Assembly: GCF_007829955.1 (NCBI RefSeq)
Contig: NZ_VIWX01000004.1
Span: 496,001 to 560,000, forward strand
Source of the DNA: Saccharopolyspora dendranthemae
GTDB taxonomy: Bacteria; Actinomycetota; Actinomycetes; Mycobacteriales; Pseudonocardiaceae
DNA: 64,000 nucleotides
Direction: 5' to 3'
Under the pieces are notes generated by a model. The model had not been told where the DNA came from and searched no databases. It saw only the letters and a program-made list of their open reading frames with translations. Of the stretch, positions 10,267 through 19,403 are shown one piece after another. Made by a program: the position numbers and the translations under genes. Within the stretch, counting starts at the first letter, position 1. Each line of letters begins with the position of its first letter.

Positions 10267-12942
10267 CTATCGCAGTCTGCGCGGTCCGGTGTCCGGAACG
10301 GCCGACGAGGCGCCCAAGGACACCCGGGCACCGGTGACGGCGGCACCGGACGCGGAGGCCAGCACCGGCTGCAGCACCAGCTGCCGCACCTCGGGGAGGT
10401 CTTCGGCCAAGGTCGCCACCCGCAGCACCAGGTCTTCCAGGGCGGACAGATCAGCCGGTTCCACACCCCGGTACCCGGCCAGCAGCGGAGCCGCCCTGGG
10501 CGCTCGCACCAGGCTCGCCACGTCCACGTCGGTCAACGGCAACGCCCGGTAGGCCTTGTCCCCCAGCAACTCGCTGGCCACGCCGGAGAGCCCGAAGGAG
10601 ACCAACGTGCCGAACGACGGGTCGTCCAGGAGGTCGATCACGCACGACGTCCCCCGCCCGGCCATCCGCTGCACGTAGACCTCGTCGATCCCCGACACGC
10701 GCTGCACGTCGGCGTAGGCCGTGCGCACCGCGTCCTCGTTGCCCAGGTCCAGCCGGACGCCGACCAGGTCGTTGCGGTGCCGGAGCTTGGCGCTGGTGGA
10801 CTTCAGCACCACCGGGTAGCCCAGCTCCTCGGCGGCGGCCAGCGCCGCGTCCACGTCCGCGACCTTGCGGAAGGGCACCACCTCGACGCCGTAGCAGCCC
10901 AGCAGGCGCACGGTGCGCTCGTCGCCCAGCTCCGCAACGCCCTCCGAGAGCCACTGCTCGACCAGCGAACGCGCCTGCTCGTCGGCCACATCCGGCCGCA
11001 CGAAGTGCCCCTTCGGCGCTGCGCGCCACTTCGCGTAGCGCGTGACGCGGGCCAGCGCGAGCACCGAGCGCTCGGGCGACGGGTAGGAGGGGACGGATCC
11101 CTTGCCGGTGATGCCGTCCGGGCCGGGCACCACCAGCTCGTCGGGCACGCCCTCGGCCGCCAGGAACGTGGTGACCACCGGCTTCGAACGCGCGGCGTCC
11201 GCCTCCTGCAGCGCGTCCCGCAGAGCTCGCGCGTAAGCGGTGCCGGGCACGGCCACCGGCGGGGCGAACACGGTGATGAGCGCGTCGACGTCGCTGCGCG
11301 CGGCCGCGTCTCGCACGGCCGCCGCGAACTCCTCCGGTTCGGCTGCGGCCCCGACGTCGACGGGTTCGTGCGCCAGCTGCAACCCCTGCGCCTGAGCCAC
11401 GTCCGCGGCGATCATGCCCAGGGCCGAGGAGTTGCCGACGATCGACACCCGATCGCCCTGCGGCAGCGGCTGGTGCGCGAGCAGCAGCGCGGTGTCGAAC
11501 ATCTGCGCCACCGACTCGACGCGGATCACACCGGACTGCTCGAACAGCGCCTGGACGCTCGTCTCGTCGATCTCGACCGTGGTGGCCGCCAGGCCGGCGC
11601 GCACGGCGTTGCGCCCGGACTTGACCACCACGACCGGCTTGCTCAGCGCGAGGCGCCTCGCCAGCCGCCCGAACTTGCGCGGGTTGCCGAAGGACTCCAG
11701 GTACAGCAGCACGACGTCGGTGGCCGGGTCGGTCTGCCAGTACTGCAGCAGGTCGTTGCCCGAGAGATCCGCGCGGTTGCCCGCCGAGACGAACGTCGAC
11801 AGCCCCAGCCCCCGCTCGGTGGCGGTCTCCAGGATCGCCACGCCCAGCGCGCCCGACTGGCAGAAGAAGCCCGTGCGGCCGCGACCGGGCAGCTGCGGGG
11901 CGAGGCTGGCGTTGAGCCGGAACTCCGGGTCCGGGTTGACCACGCCGAGGGCGTTCGGGCCGACGACCCGCATGCCGTGCACGCGCGCGGCCCGCACCAT
12001 CTCGCGCTCGACCTCACGCCCGGCGGGACCTGACTCGCTGAACCCGGAGGAGACGATGACCAGCGCCTTCACACCCTTGGCCAAGCAGTCGTCGAGGACT
12101 TCGGTGACGCTGGCCGCCGGGATCGCCACCACCGCGAGGTCGACCTCGTCGGGGATGTCGAGCACCGAGGCGTAGGCGCGCACCCCGCGCACCGAGCGGT
12201 GCTCCGGGTTGACCGGGTAGACGGGGCCGGTGAAGTCCGCGGTGAGCAGGTTCGTCAGCACCGCGTGGCCGATCTTGCGGTGGTCGGTGGAGGCACCGAT
12301 GACCGCGACCGATCGAGGACGCAGCAGGTTGTGCACGCTGCGGGCCTCGGCGGCCTGCTCGCGGGCCCTGGCCACCGCCACCGACTCCTCGGTGGGGTCG
12401 ATGTCGAACTCCAGGTGCACGACGCCTTCCTCCATCGCCCGGCTGACCTGGTAGCCGGCGTCGCGGAAGACCCGCACCATCTTGGAGTTCTCGGCCAGCA
12501 CCTCGGCCACGAACCGCCGCAAACCGCGTTCCTGCGCCGATGCCGCGAGGTGCTCCAGCAGGATCGAGCCCAGGCCCCGGCCCTGGTGGCCGTCCTCGAC
12601 CACGAACGCGACCTCGGCGGACTTCTGCTCGCCGAGCCGGTCGAAGCGCCCCACGGCGACGATGTCATCGCCCAGCAGCGCCACCATGGCGATCCGGTTG
12701 ACGTAATCGACCTGCGTGAACCGCCGCACGTCGCGCTCGGGCATCCGGGGATACGGACCGAAGTACCGGTAGTACCTGGTCCGATCGCTGAGCCGCCCGT
12801 GGAAGGCGATCAGCTTGTCCTTGTCGGCCGGGACGATCGGCCGAAGGTGCACGGTGCCGCCGTCGGAGAGGACCACGTCGGCTTCCCACTGCCGCGGGTA
12901 GTCCTGCTGCGGCCCGGTCTCCTCTCCCCGCTCTTCGTCCAC
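10267..12942 (-). CDS. GNAT / NDP-forming acyl-CoA ligase fusion, Pat-type protein acetyltransferase
   Basis: An 891-residue protein of the Pat/Pka family that acetylates lysines of enzymes such as acetyl-CoA synthetase. An N-terminal GNAT domain (about 20-165) has the acetyl-CoA loop DGHQGRGLGS. Then come a CoA-binding Rossmann domain (VAVIGASTDHRKIG, about 200), a succinyl-CoA ligase-like middle (about 330-480) and an ATP-grasp domain (about 660-870). GNAT-first order is the actinobacterial arrangement; enterobacterial Pka carries it last. In characterised Pat enzymes the ligase part is inactive and senses acyl-CoA. GTG 12942 is chosen because GAGGAG lies eight bases upstream; GTG 12951 sits directly against it. 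acuC ends just upstream. Confidence 0.92.
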   Translation of the reverse strand: MDEERGEETGPQQDYPRQWEADVVLSDGGTVHLRPIVPADKDKLIAFHGRLSDRTRYYRYFGPYPRMPERDVRRFTQVDYVNRIAMVALLGDDIVAVGRFDRLGEQKSAEVAFVVEDGHQGRGLGSILLEHLAASAQERGLRRFVAEVLAENSKMVRVFRDAGYQVSRAMEEGVVHLEFDIDPTEESVAVARAREQAAEARSVHNLLRPRSVAVIGASTDHRKIGHAVLTNLLTADFTGPVYPVNPEHRSVRGVRAYASVLDIPDEVDLAVVAIPAASVTEVLDDCLAKGVKALVIVSSGFSESGPAGREVEREMVRAARVHGMRVVGPNALGVVNPDPEFRLNASLAPQLPGRGRTGFFCQSGALGVAILETATERGLGLSTFVSAGNRADLSGNDLLQYWQTDPATDVVLLYLESFGNPRKFGRLARRLALSKPVVVVKSGRNAVRAGLAATTVEIDETSVQALFEQSGVIRVESVAQMFDTALLLAHQPLPQGDRVSIVGNSSALGMIAADVAQAQGLQLAHEPVDVGAAAEPEEFAAAVRDAAARSDVDALITVFAPPVAVPGTAYARALRDALQEADAARSKPVVTTFLAAEGVPDELVVPGPDGITGKGSVPSYPSPERSVLALARVTRYAKWRAAPKGHFVRPDVADEQARSLVEQWLSEGVAELGDERTVRLLGCYGVEVVPFRKVADVDAALAAAEELGYPVVLKSTSAKLRHRNDLVGVRLDLGNEDAVRTAYADVQRVSGIDEVYVQRMAGRGTSCVIDLLDDPSFGTLVSFGLSGVASELLGDKAYRALPLTDVDVASLVRAPRAAPLLAGYRGVEPADLSALEDLVLRVATLAEDLPEVRQLVLQPVLASASGAAVTGARVSLGASSAVPDTGPRRLR

Positions 12943-12954
12943 TTCGGACACTCC

Positions 12955-14130
12955 TCAGTCGCGCGTGTCGGCCGGGTCCAGCCCGAGCAGCGGGAAGACC
13001 GCGTGCCGGGCGTCGCGGATCGCGGTGTCCACCGTCGAGGAGGTCACCCCGGTCCAGCGTTCGAAGGACGGGTCCGCCCCGTCCGACATCGACGTCGGCA
13101 TCGGCACGTTCTGCGCACGCCGGACGGCGTACGCGATCCAATCGTCAGGGATGGTGGTCTCCGGCGCGATGTCCCGGTTCAGCAGCGTCGCCAGCAGGTG
13201 GGTCCACGCCCTGGGCACCACCCGGAACAGCGAGTACCCGCCGCCGCCGAGCGCCAGCCACTTTCCGCCGGCGTAGGTCTCGGCGAGCTCGCGCAGGCTC
13301 TGGTAGGTCGCGCGCTGGCCGTCGACGCTCAGCGACAGGTCCGCCAGCGGGTCATCGCGATGCGCGTCGGCACCGCACTGGGTGACCAGCACCTGCGGGC
13401 GGAACTGCTCCAGCACCGAGGGCACGACCGCGTGGAAGGCGCGCTGCCAGTCCCCGTCGCCGGTGCCCGGCGGCAGCGGGACGTTCACCGCAGTCCCGTC
13501 CGCGTCTCCCCTGCCGACCTCGGTGGCGAAGCCGGTGCCCGGCCACAACGTCACCGGGTGCTGGTGCAGCGAGATCGTCATCACGCGGGGGTCGTCGTAG
13601 AAGGCCGCCTGCACGCCGTCGCCGTGGTGGACGTCGACGTCGAGGTAGGCGATGCGCTCCACGCCCTGCTCGAGCATCCAGGCGATGGCCACCGAGCAGT
13701 CGTTGTAGACGCAGAACCCGGCCGCGTGATCGGCCATCGCGTGGTGCAGCCCGCCGGCGATGTTGACCGCCCGGTCGGCGCGGCCGGACACGATCTGCTC
13801 GGCGGCCTTGATCGACGCGCCGGCGATCAAGGCCGACGCCTCGTGCATCCGATCGAAGATCGGGTTGTCGTCGGTGCCCAGCCCGTGCCCGACCTCCCAG
13901 CCGCTCAGCGGCGCTGAGCGAACGGCGGCCATGTACTCGGCGGTGTGCACCCGCAGCAGGTCCTGCTCGGTGGCCGGCTCGGGCTTGATCGTCTCCACGT
14001 CACCGAGGAGCCCCAGCGAGTCGGCGAGCCGCATGGTCAGGTCCAAGCGGATCGGATGCAGCGGATGCTGCCCTCCGAGGTCGTACTCGAGCAGCGCCTC
14101 GTCCCAGACCACGGCCAACTGAGAACCCAT
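12955..14130 (-). CDS. acuC: AcuC-type protein deacetylase
   Basis: A 391-residue zinc deacetylase of the class I/II histone-deacetylase fold. Visible are the paired histidines in LHHAMADH, the metal-site DVDVHHGDG, the TISLHQHP segment and the GGGGYSLFRV tail loop. AcuC removes acetyl groups from acetyl-CoA synthetase lysines in Bacillus; here it is encoded directly ahead of the acetyltransferase, whose gene begins about a dozen bases after the acuC stop. Placing deacetylase and acetyltransferase in one operon suggests a reversible switch on acetate or propionate activation. No acetyl-CoA synthetase gene is in the window. Confidence 0.94.
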   Translation of the reverse strand: MGSQLAVVWDEALLEYDLGGQHPLHPIRLDLTMRLADSLGLLGDVETIKPEPATEQDLLRVHTAEYMAAVRSAPLSGWEVGHGLGTDDNPIFDRMHEASALIAGASIKAAEQIVSGRADRAVNIAGGLHHAMADHAAGFCVYNDCSVAIAWMLEQGVERIAYLDVDVHHGDGVQAAFYDDPRVMTISLHQHPVTLWPGTGFATEVGRGDADGTAVNVPLPPGTGDGDWQRAFHAVVPSVLEQFRPQVLVTQCGADAHRDDPLADLSLSVDGQRATYQSLRELAETYAGGKWLALGGGGYSLFRVVPRAWTHLLATLLNRDIAPETTIPDDWIAYAVRRAQNVPMPTSMSDGADPSFERWTGVTSSTVDTAIRDARHAVFPLLGLDPADTRD

Positions 14131-14214
14131 GGGCGGGACGCTACCTGCCGGAGGCCCGCCGCCACAGGGCCTCGGCGACGCGACCCGGCGAGGTGGACCG
14201 ATCTCGCCGAGCGC

Positions 14215-15066
14215 TCAGCCCGCTTCCGCCCCGGTGGCCGCAGGACGCTCCGGATCCGCCGACCAGTTCGACCACGAGCCCGCGTAGAGCGCTGCGGGGT
14301 TCCCGGCGTCGGTGACGCCGGCGTGCTCCAGTGCGAGCAGCACGGAGCAGGCCGTGACGCCCGAGCCGCAGTAGGCCCCGACGGGATCGTGGCCGGTGAC
14401 GCCCAGCGCCGCGAAGCGCTCAGCCAGATCTCCCGGCGAACGCCAGCGCCCCGTCTCACCGATGTGCTCGCTGAACGGCGCGTTGAGCGCGCCCGGAACG
14501 TGCCCCGCGCGCGGATCCATCGGTTCCACGTCTCCCCGGTAGCGCTCCGGTGCCCGCGCGTCGAGCAGCGCGCCCTCGCGGGCCAGCGCAGCGGCCTCCT
14601 CGGCGTCGATCACCGGCATGGCACCGGCCCGCACCCGGAACCCACCGGGGCCGGGCTCGGGAACCTCGGTGGTGGTCGGCTTGTGCTCCGCGGTCCACGC
14701 CGCGTAACCACCGTCGAGGACCGCGACGGAGCGGTGCCCGGCCCAGCGGAGCAGCCACCACGCCCGCGCGGCCGCCGAGCCGTTGTCCGCGTCGTAGACC
14801 ACCACCGGGCGGTCCGCGTCCACCCCGGCCCTGCGCAGCACCTCCTGCAGGACCGCCGGATCCGGCAGCGGATGGCGACCCGCCGGGCCCGGTTCGGCCG
14901 CGAGCTCGGCGTCCAGATCGACGAAAACGGCGCCGGGCAGGTGCCCTTCGGCGTAGTCCTCCCGTCCAGGTGGGCCGAGCAGCGACCACCGCACGTCGAG
15001 CAGTGTCGGGTGCGGGTCCGCGCTCAGGGCGGACATGAGATCATCAGTACTGATCAACGTATGCAT
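14215..15066 (-). CDS. Two-domain rhodanese sulfurtransferase
   Basis: A 283-residue enzyme that moves sulfane sulfur from thiosulfate or 3-mercaptopyruvate to thiols. Two rhodanese domains are seen: an inactive N-terminal one (about 5-125) and a catalytic C-terminal one (about 150-275) with active-site C233 in CGSGVTA. The CGSGVTA loop is the form most often seen in mercaptopyruvate sulfurtransferases; thiosulfate sulfurtransferases usually carry CRKGVTA-like loops, so MST activity is favoured but not certain. ATG 15066 has GAAAGG upstream and is preferred over the in-frame start at 15102. It is divergent from ideR. Confidence 0.9.
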   Translation of the reverse strand: MHTLISTDDLMSALSADPHPTLLDVRWSLLGPPGREDYAEGHLPGAVFVDLDAELAAEPGPAGRHPLPDPAVLQEVLRRAGVDADRPVVVYDADNGSAAARAWWLLRWAGHRSVAVLDGGYAAWTAEHKPTTTEVPEPGPGGFRVRAGAMPVIDAEEAAALAREGALLDARAPERYRGDVEPMDPRAGHVPGALNAPFSEHIGETGRWRSPGDLAERFAALGVTGHDPVGAYCGSGVTACSVLLALEHAGVTDAGNPAALYAGSWSNWSADPERPAATGAEAG

Positions 15067-15129
15067 GACGGCCTTTCGAAGCCCGCCGACGAGGTCGGTC
15101 ATAATCTTTGGCTGTCAACTCCCCGGCCA

Positions 15130-15159
15130 CTGACCGTTGTCGCTGGCAGCGGCTAGCAT
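15130..15159 (+). promoter_or_regulatory. Housekeeping promoter of ideR-galK
   Basis: -35 CTGACC (15130-15135), an 18-base spacer and -10 TAGCAT (15154-15159) predict a start near 15166 and a 23-base leader carrying GGGGAG. No IdeR box is seen here, so autoregulation is not evident. Confidence 0.5.
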
Positions 15160-15188
15160 CGTGGTTGGGACTTGAATGGGGAGCCGAC

Positions 15189-15884
15189 GTGAACGATCTC
15201 ATCGATACCACTGAGATGTACCTTCGCACCATCTACGACCTCGAGGAAGAGGGCGTGGTGCCGCTCCGGGCCCGCATCGCCGAGCGCCTGGAGCAGAGCG
15301 GACCGACCGTGAGCCAGACGGTGGCCCGCATGGAACGCGACGGACTGCTGAGCGTGGCCGAGGACCGCCACCTCGAGCTGACCAAGGCCGGCCGCGCCCG
15401 CGCGATCAGCGTCATGCGCAAGCACCGCCTCGCCGAACGGCTCCTCGTCGACGTGATCGGCCTCGAGTGGGAGCACGTGCACAACGAGGCCTGCCGCTGG
15501 GAGCACGTGATGAGCGAGGCCGTCGAGCGCAAGCTCGTCAAGCTCCTCGGCGGCCCCACCACCTCCCCCTACGGCAACCCCATCCCCGGCCTGGACGACC
15601 TCGGTGTCGATCACGTCGAGACCGCGGTCGACGGCGAGCTCCAGCGGGTCGACGAGATCGCCCGCAACGGCGGTGGCCGCGCGGTCATCCGCCGCATCTC
15701 CGAGCACGTGCAGCTGGACCCCGACCTCATGACCGACCTCAAGGAGGTCGGCATCGTGCCCGGCAACGAGGTCGAGATCGTGTCCGTCGTGGGTGCGAAC
15801 AAGCCGATCGAGGTGCACGGCCGGACCGGCAACGCCGAGCTGACCCCGAGCATCGCGCACGCGGTCATGGTGACCGCCAAGTGA
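15189..15884 (+). CDS. ideR: Iron-dependent repressor IdeR (DtxR family)
   Basis: Iron-activated repressor of siderophore and iron-uptake genes and activator of iron storage. With the GTG start at 15189 (GGGGAG upstream) it has 231 residues, and every metal ligand falls on its canonical number: site 1 H79, E83 and H98; site 2 M10, C102, E105 and H106. The winged helix is at about 5-65, the dimerisation domain at about 74-140 and the SH3-like FeoA domain at about 150-228. Its stop overlaps the galactokinase start by 4 bp. In M. tuberculosis ideR follows sigB; here about 9 kb separates them. Confidence 0.97.
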   Translation: MNDLIDTTEMYLRTIYDLEEEGVVPLRARIAERLEQSGPTVSQTVARMERDGLLSVAEDRHLELTKAGRARAISVMRKHRLAERLLVDVIGLEWEHVHNEACRWEHVMSEAVERKLVKLLGGPTTSPYGNPIPGLDDLGVDHVETAVDGELQRVDEIARNGGGRAVIRRISEHVQLDPDLMTDLKEVGIVPGNEVEIVSVVGANKPIEVHGRTGNAELTPSIAHAVMVTAK

Positions 15885-17059
15885 CGGTCTCCGATCGCGC
15901 GGCGGAGCTGTTCGCCGCGGAGCACGGCCGCGCTGCGAGCGCGGTGTGGTCGGCCCCCGGACGGGTCAACCTGATCGGTGAGCACACCGACTACAACGAT
16001 GGCTTCGTGCTTCCGATGGCGATTCCGCACCGCGTGGCGGTGGCAGTGGGCCCGCGCGAGGACCGCAAGCTCGTGACCACGACGCTGGGCGATGACGGCG
16101 AGCTCCACCAGGCGGACGAGGCCGTCGTCGACGACCTGCGTCCGGGCTCCCCCACCGGCTGGTCCGCCTTCCCCGCCGGTGTCGCGTGGTCGCTGCGGGA
16201 AGCAGGTCACGCGATCCCCGGCCTGAACCTGATGATCGTCGGTGACGTTCCCACCGGCGCCGGCCTGTCCTCCTCCCACGCGCTGCAGTGCGCTCTCGCG
16301 CTGGCGCTGCTGGATCACGTGGGCCTGGCACCGGGCGAGCCGGGCGCGCCGAGCCTGGCGGAGATCGCGCGGCTGGTGCAGCGCTCGGAGAACGACTACG
16401 TCGGCGCCCCCACCGGCCTGCTCGACCAGACGGCATCGCTTCGCTGCGTCGAGTCCCACGTCCTGTTCTTCGACGTCCGCACCGGCGACTCCGAGCAGGT
16501 CCCGTTCGACCCGCGCAGCGCCGGTCTCGAACTGCTCGTCATCGACACGCGCGCGAAGCACTCGCACAGCGAATCCGGTTACGGAGAACGCCGGAAGGGC
16601 TGCGAGCGGGCGGCAGACCTGCTGGATGTGAAAGCACTTCGCGACATCTCGGTGGCGGAGCTGCCGACGGCGACGAAGAAGCTTCCGGATGAGCTCCAGC
16701 CGCTGGTCAAGCACGTGGTGACCGAGAACGAACGGGTCCTCTCGACCGTGGAGCTGCTGCGCTCCGGCGGGTACGCCGAGATCGGCCCCCTGCTCAACGC
16801 CTCCCACGCCAGCCTCCGCGACGACTACCGCGTCTCCTGCCTCGAACTCGACGTCGCAGTGGACGCAGCGGTGCGGTCCGGCGCACTGGGCGCCCGGATG
16901 ATCGGCGGCGGCTTCGGCGGTTCGGCGATCGCCCTGATCTCCAGCGCCGACCGGGAACGCGTCGAGTCCGCCGTCCGCGACGCCTTCGCCGAGCGGAGCC
17001 TGACCGAGCCGCGCGTGTTCATCGCGATACCCTCCGCCGGTGCGGGGCGGGACCTGTGA
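15881..17059 (+). CDS. galK: Galactokinase
   Basis: Phosphorylates galactose to galactose-1-phosphate, the first Leloir step. The 392-residue GHMP kinase has the galactokinase signature GRVNLIGEHTDYNDG (about 27-41), the ATP-binding PTGAGLSSSHA (about 122-132) and the C-terminal GGGFGGSA (about 341-348). The start is GTG overlapping the ideR stop by 4 bp, so translation is coupled to the iron repressor, an unexpected partnership. galE follows 63 bp downstream. No galT (uridylyltransferase) is present in the window. Confidence 0.96.
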   Translation: MTVSDRAAELFAAEHGRAASAVWSAPGRVNLIGEHTDYNDGFVLPMAIPHRVAVAVGPREDRKLVTTTLGDDGELHQADEAVVDDLRPGSPTGWSAFPAGVAWSLREAGHAIPGLNLMIVGDVPTGAGLSSSHALQCALALALLDHVGLAPGEPGAPSLAEIARLVQRSENDYVGAPTGLLDQTASLRCVESHVLFFDVRTGDSEQVPFDPRSAGLELLVIDTRAKHSHSESGYGERRKGCERAADLLDVKALRDISVAELPTATKKLPDELQPLVKHVVTENERVLSTVELLRSGGYAEIGPLLNASHASLRDDYRVSCLELDVAVDAAVRSGALGARMIGGGFGGSAIALISSADRERVESAVRDAFAERSLTEPRVFIAIPSAGAGRDL

Positions 17060-17122
17060 CGAGCTGGTCGCCGGCCGCTTCCCGCTGAATCGGCCAGTTT
17101 TCCCACGGAAGGCAGTGCGCAG

Positions 17123-18085
17123 TTGAAGCTCCTGGTCACAGGTGGTGCCGGTTACGTCGGAAGCGTGTGCGCGGCACGCTTGGTGGAAGCAGGTCACGAG
17201 GTCGTCGTGGTCGATGACCTCTCCACCGGGCACGCCGACGCCGTCCCCGACGGCTGCAAGTTCGTCGAAGCCGACATCGCAGCAGCAGCGAACGAGCTGC
17301 TCGCGGAGCAGTTCGACGGAGTGCTGCACTTCGCGGCGAAGTCGCTGGTCGGCGAGTCGATGGAGGATCCGCAGAAGTACTGGCAGGGCAACGTCGTGAC
17401 GTCGTTGCACCTGCTGGACGCGATGCGCGAGCACGGCACGCCGCGATTGGTGTTCTCCTCGACCGCGGCCACCTACGGCGAGCCGGAGGAATCCCCGATC
17501 ACCGAGGACCTCGCGACGCGACCGACGAACACCTACGGCGCGACCAAGCTCGCGATCGACCACGCGATCACCTCGTACGCGACCGCGCACGGCATCGGCG
17601 CGGTCAGCCTGCGGTACTTCAACGTCGCCGGGGCGCACGGCGCCTTCGGCGAGCGGCACACCGTGGAGACGCACCTGATCCCGATCGTCCTGCAGGTGGC
17701 GCTGGGCCAGCGCGAGCAGGTGCAGATCTTCGGCGAGGACTGGCCCACCGCCGACGGGACCTGCGTCCGCGACTACATCCACGTCACCGACCTCGCCGAC
17801 GCCCACCTCCTGGCGCTGCAGAACGCGACCGGCGGCCGGCATCGCATCTACAACCTCGGCAACGGCACGGGCTTCTCGGTCAAGCAGGTGATCGACACCT
17901 GCCGCGAGGTCACCGGGCACCCCATCCCCGCCAAGGTGGCACCCCGCAGGGCAGGCGACCCCGCGACTCTGGTGGCCTCGAGCCTGCGTGCTCGGGAAGA
18001 CCTGGGGTGGCAGCCCCAGCGCGCCGACCTCGGTGTGATCGTCGGTGACGCCTGGGAGTTCACCCGCGCGCGCCACTCGGCCTGA
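17123..18085 (+). CDS. galE: UDP-glucose 4-epimerase
   Basis: Interconverts UDP-galactose and UDP-glucose for galactose catabolism and cell-wall sugars. A 320-residue extended short-chain dehydrogenase: NAD-binding GGAGYVG at 7-13, catalytic Ser in FSSTAATYG (about 112-119) and YxxxK as Y138/K142. The start is TTG with GGAAGG upstream. It follows galK on the same strand. M. tuberculosis keeps a galE homologue (galE2, Rv2712c) beside ideR, so the ideR-galE neighbourhood is old even though orientation and partners differ. It converges with the DUF4192 gene. Confidence 0.95.
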   Translation: MKLLVTGGAGYVGSVCAARLVEAGHEVVVVDDLSTGHADAVPDGCKFVEADIAAAANELLAEQFDGVLHFAAKSLVGESMEDPQKYWQGNVVTSLHLLDAMREHGTPRLVFSSTAATYGEPEESPITEDLATRPTNTYGATKLAIDHAITSYATAHGIGAVSLRYFNVAGAHGAFGERHTVETHLIPIVLQVALGQREQVQIFGEDWPTADGTCVRDYIHVTDLADAHLLALQNATGGRHRIYNLGNGTGFSVKQVIDTCREVTGHPIPAKVAPRRAGDPATLVASSLRAREDLGWQPQRADLGVIVGDAWEFTRARHSA

Positions 18086-18111
18086 TCGCTTCTTCCTCTT
18101 CTTCGCGCACA

Positions 18112-19212
18112 TCAGCAGGATCCGTCCTCGCCGAGCATGAGCTGGACGTCGTCGACCGAGTGCCGGGCGATGGCGGCCAGCTCTGCGGGCGGGATCCCGG
18201 CATCCATCGCCCGGCGAAGCATGCGGGCGAGGTTGTGCCCGGGCTTGACCTCACCGATGCGTTCCAGCGCGACGCCCGCCAGAGCACCCTCGCCGCGCAC
18301 GTAGGCCGAGAACGCCAGCAGCGCCGCGACCTCGACCAGCTCCGGCTCGGGCGACTTGCGCACGAGCGTCAGCCAGAGCTCTTCGGCAGGACGCGCCAGC
18401 TCGGTCAGCGAGAGGGCCATGACGATGTCCCGGATCTGCACGTCCGACACCGCCCGAAGCACACCGAGCAGATCGTCCTCGGTGAGCGCCGAGCCTGCCG
18501 CGATGCGCTGAACGGCGCCGAAGACCTTGCGCAGGTCTTCGGTGACGCGTGACGGATCGTAGGAGTCGATGGCGTCCTCGGTCAGCGCGTCGAGCTTGGC
18601 CGACCAGCGGCTGATCACCTCCGCTGATTCGGGCGCCACGAGTTCGCGCAGTTCTTCCCTGCTGCCGAAGGTCACCGATCCTTCGGCGGCCATCACCGCC
18701 CCCATCTGGGATTCCTTCGGGTCCGCGACCACGCCGCGGCAGTCCTCGTCGTAGTAGCAGCGCCACGGCTCGCCGACCTCGACCTTCGGCACGTGCAGCG
18801 CGTGCGCGATCGCGATCCCGGACCGCAGCAGCGTTGTCCGGGCGCTCTCGATCAGGTCGAACATCGGCGGGTCGCAGTCGGAGTCGGTCTCGTCCGCCTC
18901 GTGGCACAGACTCCCGCAGCTCTCCGGGCAGGCCGAGCGGTTGGGCTTGTCCCCGACCACGACCATGATCACGGCTTCTGCGTTCTGCATGCTCAGCGGC
19001 CCTGCGAGCAGGAAATCACCGAACGCGCAGGCCCTCGTCGGACATGGCAGGTCGACCCGCATGGTCATCCCGAACCTCGGAGTCGCCGTCAGGTCGTGCA
19101 GCGTGACCAGGACGAAGGAGTCGGTCGGGTGGAAGCCGAGCATGTGCGGGAGCGCGGCGAGCACGTCGCCGGGATCGCTCATCGAGACCTCGTCGTTCAA
19201 TCGCGTTGTCAT
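18112..19212 (-). CDS. DUF4192 protein
   Basis: A 366-residue cytosolic protein of the DUF4192 family, found across actinobacteria, with no assigned function. The conserved start of the domain is visible (PGDVLAALPHMLGFHPTDSFV, about 13-33, split here by position), followed by a central Cys cluster (CPESCGSLCHE and CDPPM, about 96-118) that could bind metal, and an alpha-helical C-terminal half (about 190-360). The start ATG 19212 is uncertain by ten residues (M11 also possible). A 20-bp palindrome sits 46 bp upstream. Confidence 0.85.
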   Translation of the reverse strand: MTTRLNDEVSMSDPGDVLAALPHMLGFHPTDSFVLVTLHDLTATPRFGMTMRVDLPCPTRACAFGDFLLAGPLSMQNAEAVIMVVVGDKPNRSACPESCGSLCHEADETDSDCDPPMFDLIESARTTLLRSGIAIAHALHVPKVEVGEPWRCYYDEDCRGVVADPKESQMGAVMAAEGSVTFGSREELRELVAPESAEVISRWSAKLDALTEDAIDSYDPSRVTEDLRKVFGAVQRIAAGSALTEDDLLGVLRAVSDVQIRDIVMALSLTELARPAEELWLTLVRKSPEPELVEVAALLAFSAYVRGEGALAGVALERIGEVKPGHNLARMLRRAMDAGIPPAELAAIARHSVDDVQLMLGEDGSC

Positions 19213-19257
19213 GACTCAACGATGAGGACGAGAACCCCTTCCGCGAAACATGGTTCG

Positions 19258-19277
19258 CAAATCTGTGGACAGATTTG
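19258..19277. promoter_or_regulatory. Palindrome upstream of DUF4192 gene, possible operator
   Basis: CAAATCTGT-GG-ACAGATTTG: 9-bp perfect arms with a 2-bp centre, AT-rich for this genome and placed between divergent transcription units. A second short dyad (GCGAA/TTCGC, 19243-19258) abuts it. No regulator is recognised. Confidence 0.45.
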
Positions 19278-19403
19278 TCCGATGTGGATGGTCAGCGGCC
19301 GAGACCCCGGAGACCACCCCCGCCAGCGACGACCGATCGGGCCAATTCCCTCACTCCATCGGGGATCACCGCCCGCAACAGCACCCGCTCTCGTGAAACT
19401 CCG

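Noticed and set aside
9052..12033. Long plus-strand open frame of about 990 codons opposite the acetyltransferase and hydrolase genes
   Set aside because: It is Arg/Val/Gly/His-rich, matches no family and mirrors the codon pattern of real minus-strand genes; typical high-GC antisense shadow.
15060..15188. IdeR box for autoregulation of ideR
   Set aside because: No TTAGGTTAG-like dyad in the promoter region.
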